The position numbers and the translations under genes are program-made. This document shows, one piece after another, positions 36,401 to 45,612 of a stretch of DNA of 64,000 bases; the first letter of the stretch is position 1; each line of letters opens with the position of its first letter. The stretch spans positions 310,001 to 374,000 of the forward strand of contig NZ_JAAAKZ010000001.1 in NCBI RefSeq assembly GCF_009905605.1, written 5' to 3'. This DNA is from Runella sp. CRIBMP. GTDB lineage: Bacteria > Bacteroidota > Bacteroidia > Cytophagales > Spirosomataceae. The notes under the pieces were generated by a model. That model was given only the letters and a program-made list of their open reading frames with translations, did no database searches and was not told where the DNA came from.

Positions 36401-36887
36401 AAAACGCTTTATCCGCCATGAAGACTACGGAGGGAAATCCATCGAAGATGTTTTTACAAAGGAACAAATGGAAGGGGTACAGAAAAAAGTCGTGTACCAA
36501 GCCAACAGCTCTTTGCTAATTAATAACGGAAAGGGAGAATTTACGCTGCAAGCACTCCCTTTAGCGGCACAATTCTCGCCTATTTTCGGTATTGTTGTTA
36601 CCGATTATGATAAAGACAAAAAGCTGGATATTTTATTGACGGGCAACTTCTTTGATGTCTTATCTGAAATTGGGCGCTATGATGCAAACGATGGCTTGAT
36701 ATTGAGGGGGTTGGGGAATAACACAAACGGGCAGCCTGAGTTTGAAGTGGTAAAAGCGTCTCAATCTGGCTTTTCGGTCAAAGGACAAGTACGTAAAATG
36801 CATAAAGTACGTAGCGTAAAGGGGAAAGAATTGTTGATTTTAGCTAAAAACAAAGATAAAGTTCAAGTGCTGGGATTGAATCAATAG
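33459..36887 (+). CDS. Giant FG-GAP/VCBS-repeat, ASPIC/UnbV lipoprotein A
   Basis: About 1142 residues. Signal peptide and lipobox: MMKKRSILPFPALLCASVLWQSC. The protein is a chain of FG-GAP/VCBS blades with calcium-loop DxNxDGxxD motifs, for example DVNNDGWADIFV, DVNGDGLMDIYV, DYDRDGDLDMYL and DLDNDGDLDLVV. This is followed near the middle by an ASPIC/UnbV module (FLRVKLKGTQANPDGIGAKVYLY ... RGFQSSSDLNLVFGLG, about 550-625), and then a second propeller set (DFNGDGLDDVYVGG, DADGDKDLDLYV, DVDGDGDIDFII). Members are thought to be surface or periplasmic carbohydrate-related or adhesion proteins that travel with SusCD loci. It is tail-to-tail with a paralogue of nearly the same length and domain order. 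Start chosen from the promoter position and signal peptide. Confidence 0.9.
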   Translation: MMKKRSILPFPALLCASVLWQSCQQPADKNLFEAMPGSKTGINFANRIEDKKELNVFNYRNFYNGGGVAIGDVNNDGWADIFVTSNFEKNQLFLNKGKNKTDLWEFDDVTLPAGVGGAKAWSTGATFADVNGDGLMDIYVCNAGNIKGDLRGNELFINQGIGKDGVPKFIDKATEYGLVDGGYSTHAAFFDYDRDGDLDMYLLNNSFQPVNKLNYKNLRSVRDSLGGHKLFRNELISKQKPNGQKPHFTDVSEEAGIFGSLIAFGLGITIGDVNNDNWLDIYISNDFYERDYLYINQQNGTFKESLEESMEHISLSSMGADIADINNDGLLDIFVTDMLPRDDKRLKMNSVFESYELTAFKEKQDYWHQYMRNMLHLNQGTKVETNPQKSAVETPAFAEVGQLAGVHATDWSWGALIFDMDNDGQKDLFVANGIVRNLTDQDYVAFLSDRNNIQALIEGQLQFDYRKFVDMISSTPIPNFAFHNKGNLHFEDNAAKWGLGEANFSNGSAYGDLDNDGDLDLVVNNNNAALGVFRNHSVEKLRTHFLRVKLKGTQANPDGIGAKVYLYQKGKMQYLQQMPNRGFQSSSDLNLVFGLGNNPQIDSITVIWPDDKMQSFTDIKADTELQLKYTTAKKQWKIPYTTNRYSFEQITDKVKLDFVHEENNFVDYNRDGLLKQMYSTQGPALAVADFNGDGLDDVYVGGGSGKRRALFAQQTDGTFSEISKTSFGSPALADETAATFFDADGDKDLDLYVVTGGNEFLTGEAVLADKLYLNDGKGNFALSRGLPNVFENGSCVTAADYDRDGDVDLFVGTRMISGQYGLDPRSYLLQNDGKGNFKDVTKEIMPNNGLGMVTDASFEDLNKDGYPELIVVGDWMPIVILQNQKGKFPLALTQPIKYSNGWWNALEPADVDGDGDIDFIIGNLGRNSKLQCSEKEPAELYINDFDRNGSVEQIITCYNPDGKSYPMVLKPDLQKVLPVIKKRFIRHEDYGGKSIEDVFTKEQMEGVQKKVVYQANSSLLINNGKGEFTLQALPLAAQFSPIFGIVVTDYDKDKKLDILLTGNFFDVLSEIGRYDANDGLILRGLGNNTNGQPEFEVVKASQSGFSVKGQVRKMHKVRSVKGKELLILAKNKDKVQVLGLNQ

Positions 36888-36893
36888 CACGGA

Positions 36894-36961
36894 TTCAACG
36901 ATAACTTATTCAGGGACAGCCTGTGAAGACGCAGACAATTCCCTGATAAGTTATTGTTGAA
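36894..36961. terminator. Long inverted repeat between the two FG-GAP genes
   Basis: Arms 36894-36916 and 36940-36961 are complementary over about 22 bases with one bulge and one mismatch, around a 23-base loop. It lies between two convergent genes and probably terminates or stabilises both transcripts; no classical T-run directly follows. Confidence 0.6.
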
Positions 36962-36996
36962 CTCTTATTTTTTAAGAGACCAAGAAAACGAAAAAA

Positions 36997-39900
36997 CTAA
37001 TTGGGCTCCAGCGCCATCAACTTTTCATTGTTGCGCGCTACAAGATAAAAGAATGATTTACCAATCTTTATTTTTCTGATACGTCGTACTTGACCGCCAA
37101 GTGGGGTGTCCAATAAAGGGTGTGGAAGGAATTGACCTTTTCCGTTGAGTGAAAACACGCTTCCATTGTCGGCATCATAGAGTCCCATTTGGATATTACA
37201 GTCAAAGAAATTGCCGAGCAGCATGATATCGGTTTTTTTTGTCAGTGGGTTGTTTATTGCTTCGGCAGCATAATAGGAAGTATATTGTGCATTACTTCCC
37301 AGGGTTCTCAGCACAAACCCATCTTTCCCTCTGTTTTCCAGCCAAGCATTTTCAAAATAATTTGCCTCTAGTACCTGCGCTTCGGTTAATTTTTTACTGC
37401 CCACTATTTCACTTAGGGAAGCTTTTGCAAAATCGCGAGACTGAAGGAATTGCTTTTTGATATACGGAATTTGCCTTTCCAATTCGCGTTTGTCTGGAAA
37501 AATGGTTTCCTTTCCTAACAGATAATAGGTAATGATTTGGTCAAGGCGACCATTTTCATCGTAGTCATTGACATACATCCGTACGGGCTCTTTATCTGAA
37601 GCGTGCAATCGACTGTTTAGCCCTACGTTACCGCAAATCAAATCCAAATCACCATCTTGATCTATATCTATGGGTTGAACAAAATTCCACCAACCCTTTT
37701 TATCGGTTAATGGTTTTGGGGTAAATTTCATTGAGTTATTTTCAAATAATACTACCTTACCCCATTCATAAGCAACGACTAAATCAAGGTCTTTGTCGGC
37801 ATCTAAATCCACCCATTGCGCATCTTTTACCAATCCTCCTTTTTTTAGATCAGGAGCAAAAAGCTCGGTTTGGTCGTTGAAATGTCCTTTTCCATCATTG
37901 ATAAATAAATATGAATCGGGCGTTTTGCCATAAGCGAAGGGAACAGATCTAGCGCCGATGAATACATCTGCAAAGCCGTCCTGATTAACATCTGCTACCC
38001 GCACTGCCTGCGCGTTAATAAAGAAACCTTTGAAGGCCAAGGTATCTTTCTGCAATTGTCCTTTGCCATCATTGAGGTACAAACGGGTTTGGAGAAATTC
38101 AGATTTTCCATAATATTCATTCCCCCCCGACCCAACGATTAAGTCCATGTTTTTGTCATTGTTAACATCTACCCAAACAGCATCGACATCCTCAAAGTCA
38201 GCATCTTTAATGAGGGCAGATTGGGGTAAGGGTACAAATTTTCCGTTAGACTTCTGAATGTATATCTGAGGGGCTATACCTCGCGAAGCACCCATGAAGA
38301 CATCTTCTAAGCCGTCGCCGTTGAAATCGCCAACGGCCAAAGCAGGACCTTCTGTAGACATCATATTGGGAATCAATGCTTCGCGATCAAACTCATTGAA
38401 TTGGTTTTCCTGGTGTAAAATATCCAATCCAATCCAAGCGGCTTGGTCTTTAAAGCGCCCTTTTTGTATATGCCAACGTTGGTAATCATAGATAGGCAAG
38501 TTGGGCTTGTAATTCACCGAAAGCGTTTTCTTTAAATCAATATTTTTCAGAGTTTCGTACTCATTCGTGGGCCAAATCACCACAACAGAGTCGACTTTTT
38601 CTACCTTACCAAGACCAATCAATAAGGGAATCTCTGCACTGCTCTGAAAACCTCGCACCGGAAACTTCTCCTGATAACGCACGTCGCCTTTGCTGTAAAC
38701 AAGGCACTTGGCCCCAATCGCATTTACATTGCCCTGTTTGCCTTTAAGGTTGATTTTCAGGCTTTTGTTTTCTGAATTGGGAGTTTGTTGGGAGAGGTTT
38801 TCATAGACAAAAACAGACGCATTGATATTGTTGGTCACTATGTCCAAATCGCCGTCGTTATCCAAGTCGGCATACACGGCACCATTGGAGTATGAGTCGG
38901 CATTGTTGTCAATGAAGTCAGCTTGATCTTCAAAAAGTAGGTCGGGGGTGTTTTTAAAGAACCGATTCGGGATTTTTACTTCGGGCAACAAATTAGTTAA
39001 AGCAGCATTGGACTCATCAAAACGTTTTTCGCTGATTTGTTGTTGGATTTCATCGGTTGATACAAAATTGATGTAATCCATATCGTTCATCCGTTTGTTG
39101 ATTCCGTTGGAGATAAAAATATCTTTGCGTCCGTCGTTTTCAAAATCAAATATCAAAGCTGACCACGACCAGTCAGTTGCATGAATCCCTGCGGCCATTC
39201 CTATTTCTGAAAAAACACCTTCTCTATTGTTGAGTTGCAGATTGTTGCGTGCAAATTGAACATTGTAACCTTGGGCAAGTTTAAATTTAAAATTATAATA
39301 GGCATCTTCTCCCTCCGACCGTTTCAAGATTTCGGGGTCGTAGGGTAGCATATCAAGGGTCAAAATTTCGGGAAAGACATCGTTGTTTAGATCGGCAATT
39401 TCTACGCCCATCGTAAAGCGACTGGTATGGCGAATGCGCTCGTTCATTTCATCACGAAATGTTCCGTTTTTTTGGTTGACGTACAAGTAGTCGTTTTCGT
39501 GAAAATCATTGCCAACGTATACATCAGGGTAGCCATCCAAATTGACATCACCCAGAGCAATCCCTAAGCCATAGCCAAGTACTGACGAATTGATACCTAC
39601 TTTTTGGGTGGTTTCAACGTATTTTCTGTTTCGATTCTCGAAAAAACGGTCACCTGAAAGCGGGTGAAAACTGTTCAAAAACAAGTCTCTTTTACCAAAA
39701 GTGCCGTTTTGATGTACTGAATGATTGAGCTGGAAAAGGTCAAGGTCTCCGTCAGCATCTGCATCAAAAAAAGCAGCCTGTGTACCAAAACCCACTAAGT
39801 CTAATCCATACTCTTTTGATTTTTCAGAAAAATGTGGAATGCCTTCTGGATCTATATTCTGACATACAAAGAGCAGATTATGTCCTTTCAAAACGGAAAA

Positions 39901-40347
39901 ATCACCCACACGACTGATATAAATGTCTAACAAGCCATCTTGGTTGATATCCACAATCGAAATACCAGTAGACCAGCCTGCGGGGGCTTTAAAACCAGCC
40001 TTTTCAGTGATATCTTCAAACTGCAGTTTTTTATCTTTTCCTTTATTTAGATACAATTTATTGTCGGATTGATTAGCCGTAAAGACCAAATCTACAAATC
40101 CATCTTTATTAAAGTCAGCGGCCCCGATTCCACCACCGTTATAGAAATACATGTAGTTGAAAATATTGAGCTCGGGAGATGGTTTGACGGTATTGCTAAA
40201 AGCCAGCCCTGTTTTTTCACCGTTGAGCAATCTAAATTTCGACTCTTTGTTGGTTTGACAACCTACGAGTGTGATCAACAGACCCACCAAAATCGTTTTG
40301 GGGAACAGAAGAATATAAAATACAGAAACTTTGATTTTCAGCATCAT
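36997..40347 (-). CDS. Giant FG-GAP/VCBS-repeat, ASPIC/UnbV lipoprotein B
   Basis: 1116 residues, lipoprotein signal peptide ending in LLITLVGC. Same architecture as the convergent protein A: N-terminal FSNTVKPSPELNIFNYMYFYNGGGIGAADFNKDGFVDLVF, repeated DxNxDGxxD loops (DINQDGLLDIYI, DADADGDLDLFQ, DVNLDGYPDVYV, DLDNDGDLDIVT), an ASPIC/UnbV module (LKINLKGKQGNVNAIGAKCLVY) and a second propeller set ending IDQDGDLDLICGN. It is the fourth gene of a SusC-SusD-lipoprotein-FG-GAP run, 43 bases after the small lipoprotein gene, which suggests a partner role in substrate handling at the cell surface. Substrate unknown. Confidence 0.9.
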   Translation of the reverse strand: MMLKIKVSVFYILLFPKTILVGLLITLVGCQTNKESKFRLLNGEKTGLAFSNTVKPSPELNIFNYMYFYNGGGIGAADFNKDGFVDLVFTANQSDNKLYLNKGKDKKLQFEDITEKAGFKAPAGWSTGISIVDINQDGLLDIYISRVGDFSVLKGHNLLFVCQNIDPEGIPHFSEKSKEYGLDLVGFGTQAAFFDADADGDLDLFQLNHSVHQNGTFGKRDLFLNSFHPLSGDRFFENRNRKYVETTQKVGINSSVLGYGLGIALGDVNLDGYPDVYVGNDFHENDYLYVNQKNGTFRDEMNERIRHTSRFTMGVEIADLNNDVFPEILTLDMLPYDPEILKRSEGEDAYYNFKFKLAQGYNVQFARNNLQLNNREGVFSEIGMAAGIHATDWSWSALIFDFENDGRKDIFISNGINKRMNDMDYINFVSTDEIQQQISEKRFDESNAALTNLLPEVKIPNRFFKNTPDLLFEDQADFIDNNADSYSNGAVYADLDNDGDLDIVTNNINASVFVYENLSQQTPNSENKSLKINLKGKQGNVNAIGAKCLVYSKGDVRYQEKFPVRGFQSSAEIPLLIGLGKVEKVDSVVVIWPTNEYETLKNIDLKKTLSVNYKPNLPIYDYQRWHIQKGRFKDQAAWIGLDILHQENQFNEFDREALIPNMMSTEGPALAVGDFNGDGLEDVFMGASRGIAPQIYIQKSNGKFVPLPQSALIKDADFEDVDAVWVDVNNDKNMDLIVGSGGNEYYGKSEFLQTRLYLNDGKGQLQKDTLAFKGFFINAQAVRVADVNQDGFADVFIGARSVPFAYGKTPDSYLFINDGKGHFNDQTELFAPDLKKGGLVKDAQWVDLDADKDLDLVVAYEWGKVVLFENNSMKFTPKPLTDKKGWWNFVQPIDIDQDGDLDLICGNVGLNSRLHASDKEPVRMYVNDYDENGRLDQIITYYLLGKETIFPDKRELERQIPYIKKQFLQSRDFAKASLSEIVGSKKLTEAQVLEANYFENAWLENRGKDGFVLRTLGSNAQYTSYYAAEAINNPLTKKTDIMLLGNFFDCNIQMGLYDADNGSVFSLNGKGQFLPHPLLDTPLGGQVRRIRKIKIGKSFFYLVARNNEKLMALEPN

Positions 40348-40390
40348 ACCTACATGAGTGAGATTGTCTGCAAGCGAACTAAGCAGCAGA

Positions 40391-40981
40391 TTACTTTACT
40401 ATTTTCAATAAATCTTCAGCGCTATCTGAAGTGAATTTGGGTTTGTTAATGATGATTGCGCCAGTAATAGGTACATAATTTTCTGGGATGGTAGCTTCGC
40501 CAGGCTTATTCAAATTGCCCTCCAACTCAATGATGATGCGCTTTTTTGATAACTCTGTTATTTTTATTTTTCCTTCTGTCAAAAGATATCCTTCACCTAC
40601 TTGTGTAGCATCATTAACGAGTTTACCTATCATAAATATTACTTGATCGGCAGAGAATTGTCCTAAAGTAATATTCACAAGTGAAAATGAAATGGGGTTA
40701 TTTTGATACCAATCTTTTTTTATAAACTCTAACTCAATATTTCCTTTGGTACTATCCATTAAGCTTGCCTTAAACGATTGAGGTAATATCCTCACTTGCG
40801 TATTGAAGGAGAGATTGGATGTATAAAAACTTTTGTGATTGATGATCATCTCTACGGCGGCATCACCGTCTTGAAGTTTTTCTGCTTTTGCAGATAAAGC
40901 AGCCATGTCAACTTTCTCGGTGTTAGTGCAGGCAGTATTCAACCAAAGTCCGATCAGAATCAAGTAAATAATGTTTTTCAT
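40391..40981 (-). CDS. Hypothetical lipoprotein in SusCD locus
   Basis: About 196 residues with the ATG at 40981 (MKNIIYLILIGLWLNTAC), giving a clear lipoprotein signal peptide; the longer frame upstream lacks this. The mature part is helix then beta-rich (LNFNTQVRI-like strands, KIKITELSKKRIIIELEGNL). It ends with a lysine-rich tail. I do not recognise a family. It lies between the SusD gene and FG-GAP protein B on the same strand, separated from susD by a hairpin terminator or attenuator, so it may be expressed at a lower level than SusCD. Confidence 0.7.
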   Translation of the reverse strand: MKNIIYLILIGLWLNTACTNTEKVDMAALSAKAEKLQDGDAAVEMIINHKSFYTSNLSFNTQVRILPQSFKASLMDSTKGNIELEFIKKDWYQNNPISFSLVNITLGQFSADQVIFMIGKLVNDATQVGEGYLLTEGKIKITELSKKRIIIELEGNLNKPGEATIPENYVPITGAIIINKPKFTSDSAEDLLKIVK

Positions 40982-41015
40982 CGTTATAAATAAAACTAAA
41001 TCAAGGTCAATGATA

Positions 41016-41058
41016 CTACAAAAAGAAAATGCCCGAAACAAAACGTTCGAGCATTTTC
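41016..41058 (-). terminator. Terminator or attenuator between susD and the downstream lipoprotein
   Basis: Stem arms 41046-41058 and 41025-41037 pair over 13 positions with one mismatch and an 8-base loop. On the minus strand they are followed by TTTTTGTAG. It sits inside the probable operon, so partial read-through would set a SusCD-high, FG-GAP-low ratio. Confidence 0.65.
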
Positions 41059-41079
41059 AAAGCAATTATTAAAAAGAAA

Positions 41080-42588
41080 TTAGTAACCAGGGTTTTGCTT
41101 CAAGTTGGTGTTTGAGGCAATGGCCAAAGCAGGTATTGGGAACAATACAGTGTAAGGCTCTACGTTTGTTACATCTTGGTATTTACGGTTGAATTTGCCA
41201 AAGCGAATTTCGTCGGTACGTGCAATACCTTCCCAATATAACTCAAGTCCTCTTTCTCTTAACATTACATCGTCGTTGATAGATGTGGCAGTAGAAGCCT
41301 TGCGTAGGGTTCTTAGTTCGTTCAAAAGCTTCAACGCTTCAGCAGTGTTGCCTGCACGATATAATGCTTCAGTTTTCATTAAGTGTACATCAGCATAACG
41401 GAAAATCAAATACTTACCAAAATCTGCTGGGTGATATTTAATGACACGAATTCCTTTTTCGGTAGAAGCCCCTGCTAAGGGAACATCGCGTGTGAAAATC
41501 AAAGGCTTTTTAGAACGAGAATCCACGATTGGAGTTCTATTTTCTCTAAATTGCTGACCAATTAAGAAACCTTTGTGCACACCACCGTAACCTTTTTGGA
41601 AACCTACTTCACGGAAACGACGTTCATCATTTGCTTCAAACTTATCATAGAATTCAGCCAAAGTAGCAAATCCATTCCATGGGCCATCTTTTTCAGCATC
41701 AAAACCACCTTGGTCATAGTGCATGGTCATCATCCAACGGTTACGAGGCGAGCCTTGCAAGTCAGTAAAGATTTTATCTTTTGATACGTTGGCAGTGAAT
41801 GGATTGAAGAAATCAGGATCTAAATCGAAACCATCCGCTTTGACAGCATCGCAATACTGAACAACTTTGTCCATGTCAGCTTTATCGAAATTATAAGGGC
41901 CTTCAGGCTTAGCTGACTTGTAAACTGCTTTATTCAAATGTAAACGTGCCAAAAGCGCATTGGCCATGGCTTTGGAAGCGCGTGCATTGATAGCTGCAGG
42001 CCCCAACTTCGGCAAATTCGGAAGAGCTTCTGTCAAATCCTTTACGATAAAATCAAAGGCTTCTGAACGCGAAAGTACCGAAGGAAGTGCATCTACACCT
42101 TGATCAACTGTACGACGTGGTACTTGACCAAAGAAATCCATTACATGGTACATATACATGGCACGGATGGCTTTCGCTTCTGCTGCCTGTACAATGCTGG
42201 GATTGGAAGCTAAGAGCTGTTCGCACTGATACGCACGACCATTGAGTGTGTTCCAAGTGTTTAGAACTTGGGCGTGAGTTGCATCCCATGTGTGAGCGTG
42301 CAACGTCCGCCATACACCGTTATCGCCCCAGTCTACCCCACGAGTGGGGGGAATCATTTCGGCTGAGGGATGCTGGCCAAGAGAATATAAGTTAGCTTGG
42401 TCATTGAATACACCCAAGTCATTGTAAAGCGCATTTAGTAGTTCTGTTGGATTACCAGTAGTGGTAGTACCACCAGTTGTCTGAACAATGGTTGAATCTT
42501 TTTCTTTCACTACTAAATCGGTACATGAGGTAAGGGCAAGCGCACCCAATCCACACAAGTACATTAGTTTTGATGTTGTTTTTTTCAT
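41080..42588 (-). CDS. RagB/SusD family nutrient uptake outer membrane lipoprotein
   Basis: 502 residues; lipoprotein signal ending LGALALTSC. Standard SusD architecture of TPR-like helices with inserted loops: LLNALYNDLGVFNDQANLYSLGQH, WNTLNGRAYQCEQLLAS, KAIRAMYMYHVMDFFGQVPRR, then the C-terminal ERGLELYWEGIARTDEIRFGKF and LFPIPALAIASNTNLKQNPGY, which is the family's typical ending (IP..ei..N..l.QNPGY). It binds ligand at the cell surface and forms the lid of the SusC partner encoded 18 bases upstream. No hydrolase in the locus, so the glycan or other ligand cannot be guessed. Confidence 0.95.
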   Translation of the reverse strand: MKKTTSKLMYLCGLGALALTSCTDLVVKEKDSTIVQTTGGTTTTGNPTELLNALYNDLGVFNDQANLYSLGQHPSAEMIPPTRGVDWGDNGVWRTLHAHTWDATHAQVLNTWNTLNGRAYQCEQLLASNPSIVQAAEAKAIRAMYMYHVMDFFGQVPRRTVDQGVDALPSVLSRSEAFDFIVKDLTEALPNLPKLGPAAINARASKAMANALLARLHLNKAVYKSAKPEGPYNFDKADMDKVVQYCDAVKADGFDLDPDFFNPFTANVSKDKIFTDLQGSPRNRWMMTMHYDQGGFDAEKDGPWNGFATLAEFYDKFEANDERRFREVGFQKGYGGVHKGFLIGQQFRENRTPIVDSRSKKPLIFTRDVPLAGASTEKGIRVIKYHPADFGKYLIFRYADVHLMKTEALYRAGNTAEALKLLNELRTLRKASTATSINDDVMLRERGLELYWEGIARTDEIRFGKFNRKYQDVTNVEPYTVLFPIPALAIASNTNLKQNPGY

Positions 42589-42606
42589 TGTTGTGGTTAG
42601 TTTTAA

Positions 42607-45600
42607 CTAGAATGAAATGTTTGCTCCAAAAGTGAACGTACGGGCTCTTGGAAAGGCCGTATAGTCAATACCTAATGAAGGCACGCCATTTATCTGCTTG
42701 TTGGTATTTACCTCTGGATCTTGACCTGTGTATTTGGTAAATACCAACAGGTTTTGCCCTGTTACGAAAAACCGCAAGCTCCGTATAGCACTGTTACCAG
42801 TATTAACTTTATAACTAAGGTTAAGGTTTTGTAAACGTACAAAATCTCCTTTTTCTAAGAAGCGAGTAGATACGTCAGGCGCATTTAGAGGACCTTCTTT
42901 GCTTGAAACTACATCTCTTGTTACGTTACGACCATTGGCAAAAGAGCCTTTTGTGAAATAGGCATTGGCTGTATTGTTGTAAATATAGTTGCCAAAAACA
43001 CCATTGAAGAAAGTGCTGAAGTCAAAATTTTTGTAACGAAGACTGAAAGTCAAACCACCCGTAACCGTAGGTAGTGGGCTTTTGCCATCTAAAAACTTCT
43101 GGAAATCACCTATAGGATACAGAGAGTTACCTGCCTCATCATAACCACCAAACTCACGCAAGAAGAAAGCATATAAAGGCTGACCACTTTGGATACGTTG
43201 TGCAAATGCACCCGTCAAACCTTGTCCATTGATTGAGCCTGTGTCATAAACTCCCAAAAGGTTATTTACCTGATTTTTATTGTATGCTACGTTTGCATTG
43301 ATGTCAAACCCAAAGTTTGTCTTATCTACCACTATACCGTTTAAGCTCAGTTCGATACCGCTATTGATGATATCAGCATCTAAGTTGGTCCAAACGAAAG
43401 GAGAAATTGCAGGTTGTGCTGATTGAATTTGAATCAATAAATCGTTGGTGTTTTTGCGGTAATATTCTACCGAACCAGAAATACGATTGTTTAAGAAAGC
43501 ATAATCAAGGCCTACATTGATTTGAGCTGTTGACTCCCATTTCAAGTTAGGATTTGCAAAAGCTACCGTTGCTAAGCCACCATTATTCCATTGTGTACCG
43601 CCATTGCCAATGCCTGCACCTCCGTAGCGTTGTCTTTGCATGTAGAGATTGTGCGGAAGCTCTTGGTTTCCTGTCACACCATAACCTACACGCAAGCCTA
43701 AATCAGAGAACACATTCTTAGGAACAAAATCTTCTTCAATTAAGCGCCATTTGGCTGCAAAAGAAGGGAATACCCCATATTTGTTGTTGCCACCAAAACG
43801 TGTAGAACCATCTGCACGAACAGTAGCCGTAACGAGGTATTTTTCACCAATACCGAAGTTGGCACGTGCAAAATACGACTGCAACTCATTGAAGTTAGAA
43901 CTTGATCCATTAATGATACTTCCCTTACCAGCAGAGTTGTTGGCTGACGACAGGTTGTTAATCATCAAATCCATATCAGTGGTTCTAAAATTGGTTGCGT
44001 TTGCATTTTTCTGATAAAAATCAAAGCTTTGGTATGAATAACCCAACAAACCATCGAAAGTAACATTACCAAACTTTTTGTTGTAGGTAAAGTAGTTTTC
44101 CATCAAGCGGTTTTCTGTTTCGATATCAGTCAAGTAAACCTGTCCGATTTTATCAATATCAGCAGCTACCAACAAAGGTGAGAAAGCCGCCTTACGAGAA
44201 GACATAGATTGGTCAAAACCCAATACGGTTTTAAACTTTAATCCCTTGATAATTTCATACTCTGCATTCAAGTTTCCGAGAACACGTATGGCTTTGGTAT
44301 TATCTCTGGTATATTTAAGAATTGCAATTGGGTTGGGTTCTACAGAAGTAGTCTGAAAAGGCGTACCGTCAGCGTTATAAACTTTATTGGTTGGATTTGT
44401 TTTCAAAATCGCGCCCAACAAGTCACCTGAGAAACCTGCATTGTCTGTTACGGGTACACCACTATCCAATGTTTGAGCGAAATTGATACTTGAGCCTATG
44501 GTAAGTTTGTCGTTGATAAACTTTTTGCTACCACTGAACGAACCAGAATAACGCTTGATACCAGAGTTTTTGATGATACCTTCTTGGTCAAGAACTCCAA
44601 AAGAAAAGCGGTAGTTGCTCGACTGATCGCCACCACCGTACGAAATGTTGTGTTGGTTGGTAAGAGCCGTACGGAAGGCTTCATCTTGCCAGTCAGTTTT
44701 TGCACCGTTGTTGGTACCGCCTGCCTTTACATACTCATCAGCACTCAAAAGGTCGAACTTTTTAGTGATATTGCTCACACCCAGTGAATAAGAGTAATCA
44801 ACAGACCCTTTGCCTTTACCTTTTTTGGTTGTAATTAGTATCACACCGTTTGCGCCACGCGCACCGTAAATAGCAGTAGCAGAGGCATCTTTCAAGATGT
44901 CCATGCTGGCGATGTCGTCAGGATTCAAAAAGTTCAGTGGGTCGCGAGGTGCTGAACCTCCCAAACCGCCGTTTTGACCATCTCCAGTAACGTTGTTGCC
45001 TGCCAAAGGCACACCGTCCACTACAAAAAGAGGGCCGTTACCACCACGTACAGAAGATGTACCCCTGATACGAACGTTGATACCACCACCTGGTTCACCA
45101 TTGTTTTGGGTAATGGCCACACCAGCTACACGACCTTGAAGAAGTTGCTGGGTAGAAGTGATGACACCCTTGTTGAAGTCTTTCACCCCAATAGCATTGA
45201 CTGCACCCGTAGCATCTTTTTTGCGAACAGTACCATAACCAATCACAACTACTTCATTAAGGACTTGATTGTCTTCTTCTAAAGTAACGTTAACTACGTC
45301 ACGACCAGCAACTGCTACGTCCAGGGATTTGTATCCCACATAACTGAACACGAGCGTGGCATTGTCGGGTACGGAGATCTTGTAATTACCATTTACGTCG
45401 GTGTTGGCACCTCGCTGGGTCCCCTTTACGGCGATGCTAACGCCAGGCATACCCGTGCCGCTTGCATCTTTTACATTACCAGACACTTGTTTTTCTTGGG
45501 CCCATACTCCCAACGAGACTACTGACACTAGGACTGTCAACAAAAATTTGCTGACAAAAAGCATCTGTCGAGCTAAAGAAGCCCGACCTGCTAAGGGGAA

Positions 45601-45612
45601 ACTGTTCATCAT
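42607..45612 (-). CDS. SusC/RagA family TonB-linked outer membrane protein
   Basis: 1001 residues. After a signal peptide ending LGVWAQ comes the carboxypeptidase-D-like domain (VSGNVKDASGTGMPGVSIAVKGT), a textbook SusC linker (LNEVVVIGYGTVRKKDATGAV), the plug with RIRGTSSVRGGNGPLFVVDG and DASATAIYGARGANGVILITTKKG, and a barrel ending FGANISF. It is the first gene of a run with SusD, a small lipoprotein and FG-GAP protein B. No sigma/anti-sigma or hybrid two-component regulator is adjacent, so control may lie in the roughly 300-base upstream region. Confidence 0.96.
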   Translation of the reverse strand: MMNSFPLAGRASLARQMLFVSKFLLTVLVSVVSLGVWAQEKQVSGNVKDASGTGMPGVSIAVKGTQRGANTDVNGNYKISVPDNATLVFSYVGYKSLDVAVAGRDVVNVTLEEDNQVLNEVVVIGYGTVRKKDATGAVNAIGVKDFNKGVITSTQQLLQGRVAGVAITQNNGEPGGGINVRIRGTSSVRGGNGPLFVVDGVPLAGNNVTGDGQNGGLGGSAPRDPLNFLNPDDIASMDILKDASATAIYGARGANGVILITTKKGKGKGSVDYSYSLGVSNITKKFDLLSADEYVKAGGTNNGAKTDWQDEAFRTALTNQHNISYGGGDQSSNYRFSFGVLDQEGIIKNSGIKRYSGSFSGSKKFINDKLTIGSSINFAQTLDSGVPVTDNAGFSGDLLGAILKTNPTNKVYNADGTPFQTTSVEPNPIAILKYTRDNTKAIRVLGNLNAEYEIIKGLKFKTVLGFDQSMSSRKAAFSPLLVAADIDKIGQVYLTDIETENRLMENYFTYNKKFGNVTFDGLLGYSYQSFDFYQKNANATNFRTTDMDLMINNLSSANNSAGKGSIINGSSSNFNELQSYFARANFGIGEKYLVTATVRADGSTRFGGNNKYGVFPSFAAKWRLIEEDFVPKNVFSDLGLRVGYGVTGNQELPHNLYMQRQRYGGAGIGNGGTQWNNGGLATVAFANPNLKWESTAQINVGLDYAFLNNRISGSVEYYRKNTNDLLIQIQSAQPAISPFVWTNLDADIINSGIELSLNGIVVDKTNFGFDINANVAYNKNQVNNLLGVYDTGSINGQGLTGAFAQRIQSGQPLYAFFLREFGGYDEAGNSLYPIGDFQKFLDGKSPLPTVTGGLTFSLRYKNFDFSTFFNGVFGNYIYNNTANAYFTKGSFANGRNVTRDVVSSKEGPLNAPDVSTRFLEKGDFVRLQNLNLSYKVNTGNSAIRSLRFFVTGQNLLVFTKYTGQDPEVNTNKQINGVPSLGIDYTAFPRARTFTFGANISF

